A DNA stretch of 7,249 nt from Bacillota bacterium (lineage in GTDB: Bacteria > Bacillota_A > Clostridia > Lachnospirales > Lachnospiraceae). The DNA lies in the NCBI GenBank assembly GCA_023443925.1, contig JAEZSL010000292.1, positions 1-7,249 on the forward strand, read 5' to 3'. Below, piece after piece: positions 1-6,354 of the stretch. The notes below the pieces were generated by a model, which was not told the DNA's origin, searched no databases, and worked only from the letters and a program-made list of their open reading frames with translations. The position numbers and the translations under genes were made by a program. Position 1 is the stretch's first letter. Each line of letters opens with the position of its first letter.

Positions 1-743
1 TAACAGCCCGTTATGCTGCAAAAGAAGCCATGATTCCTATGCTGGAAGCTTATATGGAGTATGGAATAGACACCATTATGGCACCTTTTGGGCTGAGCCA
101 GACTTTAGTTGATGCTGTAAAAGAGACAGAACAGAAATTGGGGAGAGAAATTATAATGATTGATACACCCTGCATTAATGTGGATGATACCCCTGAGGGC
201 AGGAGTGAAGCGAACACGGTTATTAAAGCCTGTGCAGACAGGGGCTCCAAAATCTGCCTGATTCATCACTCCAGTGTGGAGCAGCTGGTGAATAAAAACA
301 AAGGTATTATCAACCGAATCTCCGATTACACCGGAATGATACGGGATGCCGGGCTAATTCCCGGTCTTTCCGCCCATATGCCGGAGCTGATTACATATTC
401 GGATGATAACGGTTACGATGTTGAAACCTATATCCAGATCTACAACTGTATGGGCTTTCTTATGCAGGTGGAAGTTGAAACCATAGCCCGCATCATCCAT
501 AATGCGAAAAAACCGGTAATGACCATAAAACCTATGGCAGCGGGAAGGGTTACCCCTTTTGTGGGCCTTAATTTTTCCTGGAATACGATTCGGGAATGTG
601 ACATGGTTACCGTAGGAGCCTTTTCAGCAGAGGAAGTTCATGAAGACGCAGAAATTTCTTTTGCCGCTCTGGAGCGGAGGCTTCCGGATCTGGAGAAAAG
701 ATCCAGCCCGGTAAATGACCAGGCAGCCTTCGGAAATAGCTGA
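1..743 (+). CDS. TIM-barrel-like protein of unknown function, aldo/keto-reductase-like C-terminus (5' partial)
   Basis: The reading frame is open from base 3, where the codons before the Met at 30 read T-A-R-Y-A-A-K-E-A, so the true start lies upstream and about 246 residues are seen. Counting from that Met, the visible chain alternates hydrophobic strands and helices as in a TIM barrel: IIMIDTP at 41-47, CLIHHSS at 76-82, PGLSAH at 111-116, VMTIKPMAAGR at 163-173 and TVGAFSAEEV at 194-203. The last three resemble the late strands of aldo/keto reductases (the G-x-S-x-H, KP-x-AAGR and vG-x-s-x-eEv stretches), but the catalytic Asp-Tyr-Lys-His region cannot be assessed because the N-terminus is missing. 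No reaction can be assigned. The neighbours suggest a role in sugar metabolism, but a 551-base gap with two terminator-like hairpins separates it from the transporter operon, so it probably ends a different transcript. Confidence 0.8.
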   Translation, partial: TARYAAKEAMIPMLEAYMEYGIDTIMAPFGLSQTLVDAVKETEQKLGREIIMIDTPCINVDDTPEGRSEANTVIKACADRGSKICLIHHSSVEQLVNKNKGIINRISDYTGMIRDAGLIPGLSAHMPELITYSDDNGYDVETYIQIYNCMGFLMQVEVETIARIIHNAKKPVMTIKPMAAGRVTPFVGLNFSWNTIRECDMVTVGAFSAEEVHEDAEISFAALERRLPDLEKRSSPVNDQAAFGNS

Positions 744-841
744 TAATTACCAGATACTATACTGGGTGGGATACTCTAAAATATTGATTTACCAAAAGAA
801 TCCCGAATACGGATATTGTTCTTAATTATATACTCTGAGTT

Positions 842-925
842 GCAGATAGCAGCGGCAGTTTCGATTAAGTTTATAAAAAATCTTAAACTTTTTAAATCGA
901 AACGACTGCTGCTTTCTGCTTTTAT
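842..925 (+). repeat. long imperfect inverted repeat, possible terminator of the upstream gene
   Basis: The left arm at 842-873 (beginning GCAGATAGCAGC) pairs with the right arm at 883-919 (ending GCTGCTTTCTGC). The GC-richer base of the stem has a few mismatches, the shared core GTTTCGATT pairs perfectly, and the apex is A/T-rich with a small bulge. A short run of T, TTTTATAT, follows the right arm, so on the + strand it could act as an intrinsic terminator about 100 bases after the stop at 743. There is no T-run on the other side, so it would work in one direction only. The stem is longer than most terminators, so a small interspersed palindromic repeat is an alternative. Confidence 0.55.
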
Positions 926-1075
926 ATCACATTCTTCTGCCAAAAAACATGTAAAGTATGGATGGTGTCCAATTTAGTATTCGAAAAAACCAGCCGGGTT
1001 ATTTATTTGCAGGAATAACTTATTCTTAACCATATCCTTCTAGGTAAAACTTCAAAATCAATCCTTTTTCCGGCA

Positions 1076-1107
1076 ACCGTAAGAATAGCAGATTCTTACG
1101 GTCTTTT
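1076..1107 (+). terminator. intrinsic terminator with perfect 11-bp stem
   Basis: ACCGTAAGAAT at 1076-1086 is followed by the loop AGCAG (1087-1091), its exact reverse complement ATTCTTACGGT (1092-1102) and then CTTTTATATT. The T-run is only on the + side. The hairpin lies 333 bases after the stop of the upstream gene and about 190 bases before the first permease start. It insulates the transporter operon from upstream reading, or ends a short unrecognised transcript in the gap. Confidence 0.8.
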
Positions 1108-1203
1108 ATATTAACTATTACAGACCGGTATAAAGTGTTGACTTACTAAATTACTAATAATTGTCTTATTATTACAAAAAATTGCTGTAAATGTTTGGGA
1201 TTA

Positions 1204-1232
1204 TTGAGTAAATATAAATTGTAAGATAATAT
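1204..1232 (+). promoter_or_regulatory. putative sigma-A promoter for the transporter operon
   Basis: TTGAGT (1204-1209) and TAATAT (1227-1232) are separated by 17 bases and lie about 60 bases before the first permease start, downstream of the terminator at 1076-1107. Each box matches the consensus only partly (four of six). In DNA this A/T-rich other boxes can be drawn; TTGACT at 1138-1143 is a better -35 on its own but lacks a well-spaced -10. This is a placement by eye. Confidence 0.3.
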
Positions 1233-1252
1233 TAATATACTAATATATTAAT
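1231..1252. promoter_or_regulatory. 9-bp inverted repeat, candidate operator
   Basis: ATTAATATA (1231-1239) and TATATTAAT (1244-1252) are perfect reverse complements around CTAA. The site overlaps the end of the putative -10 box and the expected transcription start, which is where a repressor would sit. Pure A/T composition raises the chance of coincidence, and no regulator gene is in the window. Confidence 0.3.
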
Positions 1253-1294
1253 TCGTAAAAGCAACCCAATTATTACGATGAGAGAGGTGCAAAA

Positions 1295-2242
1295 ATGAAA
1301 ATTTCTAAGTTGAAACAGTCTGCCGGAATCGGGAAGACGAGTAATTATATCAGGCGTTATTGGACACTTTATGCATTACTGACCTTGCCAATTATATACT
1401 TTCTGGTTTTCCGTTATACGCCCATGGCATACATATTGATTGCTTTTAAAAAATACAGCATTGTTCAAAATGTCTTGGATATGGGATGGGCAGCAAACCA
1501 TGGTTTCGAATACTTCATCAAAGCCTTTTCCAATCGGGACTTCCTCTATGCACTGCGCAATACGCTTATGTTGAATTTTCTTGATTTGGTCATTGGTTTC
1601 CCGGCACCGATTATATTGGCATTACTGCTTAACGAGCTGACTTTCAGATGGTTTAAGCGTGTTACCCAGACCGTTGTTTACCTGCCTCACTTTCTTTCCT
1701 GGATCATTATCTCCGGTTTGGCACTGCAGCTTTTTGCACCCACCGACGGTCTGGTAAATATGGCACTGAAAGGTATGGGATTTAATTCGGTGCAATTTTT
1801 AAACGATCCGGCCCATTGGGTAGGAACTTACATATTTTTAGGTATCTGGCAAAGCGTAGGCTGGAATACGATTATTTATCTGGCCTCGATTACAAGTATT
1901 AATCCCGAGCTGTACGAAGCAGCCTCCGTTGACGGGGCAAATCGATTTAAAAAGATGTGGCATATTACTTTACCCGGAATCCGGTCCACAATTGTTGTTC
2001 TTCTGATTTTAAGTCTGGGCCGTATCATGGGAAGTGAGTTCGACCGTCCTTATGCTTTAGGTAACAACCTGGTTAAAAGCGTATCCAATGTGATTGCTAC
2101 CTTTGTCTATACAAACGGTGTGCGCGGCCTGCAGTTTTCGCTGACTACGGCGGTAGGTCTTTTCCAATCTGTCATCTGCGTAATTTTCTTACTGGGAGCC
2201 AATTCTATTGCCAAGAAGTTTGGTGAACGAGGCGTCTGGTAA
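1295..2242 (+). CDS. carbohydrate ABC transporter permease, LplB-type (first membrane subunit)
   Basis: This 315-residue integral membrane protein is one half of the channel of a CUT1-family sugar or oligosaccharide importer. About six membrane segments can be drawn (near 23-42, 88-112, 122-147, 173-197, 230-248 and 282-305). The EAA loop that docks onto the ATPase is clear: EAASVDGA at 208-215 followed by F-x5-ITLP, ending at 227. The N-terminal RRYWTLYALLTLPIIYFLVFRYTPM and the C-terminal FGERGVW are typical of the LplB/YteP group that takes up complex oligosaccharides. The start at 1295 is supported by AGAGAGGTG at 1281-1289. It is the first gene of a three-gene set, with 24 bases to the second permease, and the two are surely co-transcribed. 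The transported sugar cannot be read from the permease. Confidence 0.93.
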   Translation: MKISKLKQSAGIGKTSNYIRRYWTLYALLTLPIIYFLVFRYTPMAYILIAFKKYSIVQNVLDMGWAANHGFEYFIKAFSNRDFLYALRNTLMLNFLDLVIGFPAPIILALLLNELTFRWFKRVTQTVVYLPHFLSWIIISGLALQLFAPTDGLVNMALKGMGFNSVQFLNDPAHWVGTYIFLGIWQSVGWNTIIYLASITSINPELYEAASVDGANRFKKMWHITLPGIRSTIVVLLILSLGRIMGSEFDRPYALGNNLVKSVSNVIATFVYTNGVRGLQFSLTTAVGLFQSVICVIFLLGANSIAKKFGERGVW

Positions 2243-2266
2243 GATTTCATTCGGAAAGGAGTTATT

Positions 2267-3136
2267 ATGATAAAATCGAAAGCTACTAAAATTGGCGACC
2301 TGATTGTTGCTTTCATCTGTTTTCTAATTATACTTGTATGTTTACTGCCGCTTATCTATGTTTTAGCACGTTCCCTCAGTTCCACAGAGGCCTTAATAAG
2401 AAACAAGGTTATACTTTGGCCCGTAGGTTTGAATTTTGAAGCTTACAAGACGGTATTAAGTGATATGAAGTATGTCTGGTCCCTTGGCTGGACTGCAATT
2501 TTAACGATCATATGCACCATCCTGTCTCTCTTTATGACTACTATTTGTGCATATCCCCTTATCTTTGATAAACTCAAAGGCCGGCGTATTTTCAATACTA
2601 TAATTATACTTACCATGTATTTTAACGCAGGTACGATACCCTTTTATTTGCTGCTTAAGGATCTGGATATGATTAACAAACCATCGGTGCTTATTATTCC
2701 GGGGTGTCTGAGTGTATTTAATATGATAATAATGCGAAGCTTTTTATACGGGATTCCCGAAAGTCTTCGTGAATCGGCGGAGATTGACGGGGCAGGATAT
2801 ATTCAGATTCTCGTAAAAATCTATCTGCCTTTATCCACACCGGCCATAGCAACCATAGCACTTTTCTATGCCGTTGGACGCTGGAACGGTTTTTCTGATG
2901 CACTGATGTTTATGAACGACCGGCGGTTTTATCCGATTCAATTGCTGCTATACAACATCCTCAACAATATTATGAGTGTTGAGTTCGCTACCAAGGAGGG
3001 TTTTTCCAGCCCGGGACTTTCTGAGTCCCTCAAAGCGGCTACCGTTATGTTTGCCACAGTGCCGATCCTGGTGGTATATCCCTGGCTGCAAAAGTACTTT
3101 ATTGCTGGGGCAACCTTAGGTGCGGTGAAAGAATAA
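2267..3136 (+). CDS. carbohydrate ABC transporter permease, YtcP-type (second membrane subunit)
   Basis: This 289-residue partner permease, of the MalG-like class, forms the heterodimeric channel with the product of the gene before it. Membrane segments are visible near 12-35, 72-98, 108-130, 141-162, 190-207 and 255-275. The EAA loop reads ESAEIDGAGYIQI at 169-181 with the conserved LP at 187-188. The tail KYFIAGATLGAVKE matches the usual ending of this family, so the protein is full length. AAAGGAG at 2253-2259 precedes the ATG at 2267. The gene for the lipoprotein that feeds substrate to this channel starts 72 bases downstream, the usual permease-permease-binding protein order for the LplB/YtcP/LipO type. 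No ATPase gene lies beside it. Confidence 0.93.
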   Translation: MIKSKATKIGDLIVAFICFLIILVCLLPLIYVLARSLSSTEALIRNKVILWPVGLNFEAYKTVLSDMKYVWSLGWTAILTIICTILSLFMTTICAYPLIFDKLKGRRIFNTIIILTMYFNAGTIPFYLLLKDLDMINKPSVLIIPGCLSVFNMIIMRSFLYGIPESLRESAEIDGAGYIQILVKIYLPLSTPAIATIALFYAVGRWNGFSDALMFMNDRRFYPIQLLLYNILNNIMSVEFATKEGFSSPGLSESLKAATVMFATVPILVVYPWLQKYFIAGATLGAVKE

Positions 3137-3208
3137 GTGCAGCAAAAGGTATCTTATTCACGGACGTAATATGTCACATATAAATATAAATAATTAGGAG
3201 GAATAAGG

Positions 3209-4927
3209 ATGAGAAAAAGTATTACAATCCTGCTTGTATGCTGCATGATAATAGGAACCTTTTCGGCATGCGGTAAAAGTAAAGAAACAGGCAGCAATGC
3301 AGAACAACAGTCACAGCAGCCAGCTGCGGTTACCGATGCTGCGAAAGACAGTAACACGGCAGAGAGTACTGAAAATGCTGAGATTGTGGATGGTAAATTT
3401 ACAAAGACAAGACAAATTACAGTCGAAGTATATGACCGTGCCAACGACGGCGGCTCCAAGCCGGAAGATAATTACTATACAAATTACATAAAGGAAGGCA
3501 TGCTTCGTGACCATAATGTTGAGGTTACTTTTGTACCTGTACCACGCTGGACAGAGGTTGAACAGCTGAACAATCTCCTTGCATCGAATAATGCACCGGA
3601 TGTCTGTGTTACCTATGATTATCCGACCATCCAGACCTATGCTGATATGGGTGGTGTAACGGATTTGAGTTCCTTAGTTGAAGAGAATAAAGAACTGTTG
3701 CCTAATCTTTGGAATTTATTAGGGGAAGCCAATATATATTGGGATAAAAATCCCGATACCGGTAATATCTGGGCTCTTGAAGCAAAACTTCAGGTAAATA
3801 ACCGTATTAACACTTTTGTACGCGAGGATTGGCTGAAAAAGCTGAATTTAGCGGAACCGAAAACCCTTGAAGAGTTTGAAGCTATGTTAGTCGCTTTTAG
3901 GGATAATGCATCCACTCTCCTTGGCGCAGATGCCGATAAGATGGTACCTTTCTCCATCAGTTTTGATGTGGGCTGGCGTTCGGACGACCTGATCTCCAGT
4001 TTTATACCGGATGCCATTACGGAGAAGGATTACTATGTCAACGGTTTTGACGACAGAAAGCTGTTAATGCCTGGTACAAAGGATGCAATCAAGGTTCTTA
4101 ATAAGTGGTACAATGAAGGGTTGGTGTGGAAGGATTTCGCGATTTATCCTGCCGGTGATACCACAGAAGATAACATGATGAAAGCGGGTTATGTCGGTGC
4201 GTTCATACATAACTGGGATTATCCTTACCGTAACGGTGAAGACAGCATACAAAGCAATCTTGAGAGACTGGTTGGTCCCGATGCCGGATTTATTGCAATA
4301 AGCAGTTTCCCCAATGGTGCAGGATTATATAAGAAGTTTCTTCCGGGTCCGATAGACCGTAAAGTCTTCTTCCCTGCTACCAATGACGAACCGGTTGCTT
4401 CTCTTTTATATCTTGATTGGATCAGTAAGCCGGAAAACCGTCAGTTTTTACAGATTGGTGATGAAGGCGTCGCGCACGAGACACAGGCGGACGGTTCTGT
4501 AAAAATGATCCCCGTAACCGGAGAAAAGATTTTAAATTCCGTTAACAACATCGATTATACCATTACTTGTAACGGGCTGGATCTTGGTGATCCGGATAAA
4601 ACCATTAAGTCTATTGCACTTGGTTATGCCGCGATTGATCCACGTTATATCGAGAAAGCTTATGCGGCTGCCTTAACGGATGCGCGCGTCGGTAAAAACG
4701 TAAATGTTGGTAAAATTACGGCAGAACAGGGTGTTGGAACCTCACTTACCGACAAACGTAATACATTGCTGGATCAGGCTGTAGTTGCCGCAACTGATAA
4801 ATTTGACGAGGTATTTGATTCAGGACTGAATGATTATCTCAGCTCAGGCGGACAGGCGATTCTAGATGAACGGAAAGCAGCCTGGGAAAAATATTTCGGG
4901 GATTCTACCAGTCTTCCAGAAAAATAA
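3209..4927 (+). CDS. extracellular solute-binding lipoprotein, LipO-type
   Basis: This 572-residue protein is the substrate-catching subunit of the importer, anchored outside the membrane. The N-terminus has the lipoprotein pattern: MRKS, a hydrophobic stretch at 5-18 and the lipobox FSAC with the lipidated Cys at 21. A flexible linker rich in Gln, Ser, Ala and Thr follows (about 22-60). The mature domain from about 65 has the features of large family-1 binding proteins, including NNLLASNNAPDV and the hinge-side W-x-NEGLVWKDF-like segment (here KWYNEGLVWKDF). Its length, well above the 400-450 residues of simple maltose-type proteins, is usual for the LipO class, which tends to bind larger oligosaccharides. 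AGGAGG at 3196-3201 sets the start, and this stronger site may help make more binding protein than permease. A terminator follows directly. The ligand is unknown; uxuA and GH2 downstream point to a uronic-acid-containing oligosaccharide. Confidence 0.92.
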   Translation: MRKSITILLVCCMIIGTFSACGKSKETGSNAEQQSQQPAAVTDAAKDSNTAESTENAEIVDGKFTKTRQITVEVYDRANDGGSKPEDNYYTNYIKEGMLRDHNVEVTFVPVPRWTEVEQLNNLLASNNAPDVCVTYDYPTIQTYADMGGVTDLSSLVEENKELLPNLWNLLGEANIYWDKNPDTGNIWALEAKLQVNNRINTFVREDWLKKLNLAEPKTLEEFEAMLVAFRDNASTLLGADADKMVPFSISFDVGWRSDDLISSFIPDAITEKDYYVNGFDDRKLLMPGTKDAIKVLNKWYNEGLVWKDFAIYPAGDTTEDNMMKAGYVGAFIHNWDYPYRNGEDSIQSNLERLVGPDAGFIAISSFPNGAGLYKKFLPGPIDRKVFFPATNDEPVASLLYLDWISKPENRQFLQIGDEGVAHETQADGSVKMIPVTGEKILNSVNNIDYTITCNGLDLGDPDKTIKSIALGYAAIDPRYIEKAYAAALTDARVGKNVNVGKITAEQGVGTSLTDKRNTLLDQAVVAATDKFDEVFDSGLNDYLSSGGQAILDERKAAWEKYFGDSTSLPEK

Positions 4928-4937
4928 TATTTGTAAC

Positions 4938-4972
4938 GGGAGGGCTCGTGTCATAACGAGCTCCCTCTTTTT
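4938..4972 (+). terminator. intrinsic terminator after the binding-protein gene
   Basis: GGGAG and CTCGT on the left (4938-4942 and 4945-4949, with a GG bulge between) pair with ACGAG and CTCCC on the right (4956-4965) around the loop GTCATA. TCTTTTT follows at 4966-4972. The stem is GC-rich and starts 10 bases after the stop codon. It should end most transcription of the transporter genes, so uxuA depends either on read-through or on a promoter in the 83 bases that remain. Confidence 0.88.
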
Positions 4973-4975
4973 AAC

Positions 4976-5003
4976 ATTAGCTAATATACGCTTTTTAAGC
5001 GTA
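4976..5003. promoter_or_regulatory. two adjacent palindromes ahead of uxuA, candidate operator
   Basis: ATTAGCTAAT (4976-4985) is a perfect 10-bp palindrome. Two bases further, TACGCTT (4987-4993) and AAGCGTA (4997-5003) form a perfect 7-bp inverted repeat around TTT. Both lie in the short gap between the terminator of the transporter operon and the uxuA ribosome binding site, where a regulator of hexuronate genes would be expected to bind. A matching promoter is not clear: TAATAT at 4982-4987 could be a -10, but no good -35 sits upstream. The second repeat does not have the central CG usual for LacI-family operators, so the regulator type is open. Confidence 0.35.
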
Positions 5004-5055
5004 AGTATAGGCGGTAGATACCAGACCTGTAGAAGCTTTCAAGGAGAGTAACCTT

Positions 5056-6132
5056 ATGAAGATGATAATTCGCTGGTTTTCCAGTGGAGATGACAGTGTA
5101 ACACTAAAACAGATCAGACAGATTCCGGGCATATCCGGAGTTGCAGCTATGTTATCTGACGTACCGGTGGGAGAAATTTGGCCGCTGGAGAGGCTTATAG
5201 CACAACGTAACGAAATAAAGGCAGCAGGGCTTGAAATGGAGGTAATCGAAAGTGTTAATATACATGAGGATATTAAAAAGGGATTGCCTTCCAGAGATCG
5301 GTATCTGGAGAATTATTGCAAAACCATAAAAAATTTATCAAAGGCAGGTGTAAAATGTCTTTGCTATAATTTCATGCCCGTGATGGATTGGGCAAGGAGC
5401 GAGCTTGCTTATCCGCTGGAAGACGGCAGTACGGCTATGGCGTATGACCATGATGAGATTTTAAAAAGAAATCCTTTAATCATAGCAGAAAAGATGTTTG
5501 AGAAGGCAAAAGGCTATACACTTCCGGGATGGGAACCGGAAAGACTAAAAGCCATGTCGGCAGACATTGAATTTTACCAAAGTATGACTATGGAACAATA
5601 TTGGGAAAATATGAAGTATTTTTTGGATGCTGTAATTCCCTGTGCCGAAAAATATGATGTAAAAATGGCGATTCATCCCGACGACCCGCCTTTTCCCATC
5701 TATGGTCTGCCAAAAACCATAAATAATGCCGAGAATATTAGAAAATTTTTAAGTTTAAATAAAAGTCCTTATAATGGCCTGACTTTTTGTACCGGTTCCC
5801 TTGGCGCGGACAGGAATAATGATATTCCAGGTATGGCGGGGGAATTTGCCTCTCAGGGACGTATACATTTCGCTCATTTAAGAAATGTAAAGCATTTGGA
5901 TGAGAAAATATTTACAGAATCCGCACATTTAAGTGCATGTGGTGATTTAGATATGTTTCAAATAGTAAAAGCCCTCCATGACAATGGATTTAACGGTTAC
6001 ATCCGTTCTGACCATGGACGGATGATATGGGGTGAGCAGGCCAGACCCGGATACGGGCTTTATGACAGGGCATTGGGCTCAACGTACCTTATGGGATTAT
6101 GGGAAGCAAATGATAAGTCCGGCAGCCGGTAA
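5056..6132 (+). CDS. uxuA: mannonate dehydratase
   Basis: UxuA (EC 4.2.1.8) removes water from D-mannonate to give 2-keto-3-deoxy-D-gluconate, the step after fructuronate reduction in cytoplasmic glucuronate breakdown. The 358-residue protein is close to the usual length of the Gram-positive enzymes (about 360; the E. coli enzyme is longer). Family hallmarks are the N-terminal MKMIIRW, IPGISGV and DVPVGEIWPLE, then YNFMPVMDWARSEL at 104-117. The residues expected to bind the divalent metal are present: His207 in MAIHPDDPP, Cys245 in TFCTGSLG, His274 in HFAHLRN and Asp319 in RSDHGRMIWGE, with His320 beside it. AAGGAGAG at 5041-5048 supports the start. It follows the transporter terminator by 83 bases and is followed by a repeat array and a GH2 gene with no hairpin between, so these two are probably co-transcribed. 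The partner mannonate oxidoreductase (uxuB) and isomerase (uxaC) are not in the window. Confidence 0.95.
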   Translation: MKMIIRWFSSGDDSVTLKQIRQIPGISGVAAMLSDVPVGEIWPLERLIAQRNEIKAAGLEMEVIESVNIHEDIKKGLPSRDRYLENYCKTIKNLSKAGVKCLCYNFMPVMDWARSELAYPLEDGSTAMAYDHDEILKRNPLIIAEKMFEKAKGYTLPGWEPERLKAMSADIEFYQSMTMEQYWENMKYFLDAVIPCAEKYDVKMAIHPDDPPFPIYGLPKTINNAENIRKFLSLNKSPYNGLTFCTGSLGADRNNDIPGMAGEFASQGRIHFAHLRNVKHLDEKIFTESAHLSACGDLDMFQIVKALHDNGFNGYIRSDHGRMIWGEQARPGYGLYDRALGSTYLMGLWEANDKSGSR

Positions 6133-6136
6133 AAGA

Positions 6137-6348
6137 GACAATGAATAAAAACGGAATGGTAAGGAATAAAAAATGAAATGGCAAAGAATAGAACCGGAGT
6201 GGTAAAGAATAAAAACGGACTAGCAAATAATAGAAACGAAGTGGAAAATAATAGAAACGAAGTGGCAAAGAATAAAAACCAAGTGGCAAAGAATAGAAAA
6301 ACAGAGTGCAAAGAAATAAAAACTAAATAGAAATAAATAAACCGGAGT
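6137..6348 (+). repeat. array of about ten degenerate 21-base tandem repeats
   Basis: The spacer between uxuA and the GH2 gene consists almost wholly of repeats. Units start at 6137, 6158, 6180, 6201, 6222, 6243, 6264, 6285, 6308 and 6329. Seven are 21 bases long and the others 20, 22 and 23. The consensus is GGCAAAGAAT followed by ARAAACGRAGT. The best-preserved units are 6180-6284. About 78% of bases in 6181-6300 are purines, so the RNA would be largely unstructured and the minus strand lacks stop codons, which creates long false open frames there. On the + strand one frame stays open from ATG 6178 to TAG 6328-6330 (50 residues, heptads like VAKNRNE) but has no well-placed ribosome binding site. 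The last unit flows into the GH2 ribosome binding site. Origin by slippage or duplication is likely; function is unknown. Confidence 0.9.
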
Positions 6349-6354
6349 GGCAGG
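6344..6354 (+). promoter_or_regulatory. ribosome binding site of the GH2 gene, derived from the last repeat unit
   Basis: GGAG at 6344-6347 stands seven bases before ATG 6355 and decides that start. The surrounding CGGAGTGGCA is the same junction sequence found between the upstream repeat units (for example CCGGAGTGG at 6194-6202), so the array contains several decoy or ancestral copies of this site, most of them weakened (GAAGTGG, CAAGTGG). Confidence 0.6.

Larger units (their letters stand above)
744..1294. other. 551-base intergenic region with hairpins and putative promoter
   Basis: No convincing gene is visible in this gap. From left to right it holds about 100 bases of unremarkable sequence, a long imperfect inverted repeat (842-919), a 23-codon open frame without a ribosome binding site (958-1029), a perfect 11-bp terminator hairpin (1076-1107), and then very A/T-rich DNA (about 1130-1260). 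That last part contains short direct repeats of TTACTAA (1143-1149 and 1151-1157), a candidate promoter and a 9-bp inverted repeat. The layout fits an operon boundary: termination of upstream transcription followed by the control region of the transporter operon. Confidence 0.6.

Noticed and set aside
842..919. Terminal inverted repeats of an insertion sequence
   Set aside because: The arms are separated by only about nine bases and no transposase-like frame or flanking target duplication is visible.
744..1294. Riboswitch or catabolite-responsive (cre) site in the large gap
   Set aside because: I looked for a cre-like TGNAANCGNNNNCA pattern and for a conserved aptamer layout before the terminator at 1076-1107 and saw neither; that terminator is too far from the permease start to be a typical riboswitch expression platform.
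3154..3459. 101-codon minus-strand open frame over the start of the binding-protein gene
   Set aside because: It is antisense to the signal peptide and linker of a clear lipoprotein gene; the hydrophobic look comes from the complement of that sequence.
4866..5051. 61-codon + strand open frame overlapping the end of the binding-protein gene
   Set aside because: It overlaps the binding-protein gene in another frame, runs through the terminator hairpin at 4938-4972 and has no ribosome binding site.
6137..6348. CRISPR array
   Set aside because: The 21-base units abut directly with no unique spacers, are too short and degenerate for CRISPR repeats, and no cas gene is nearby.
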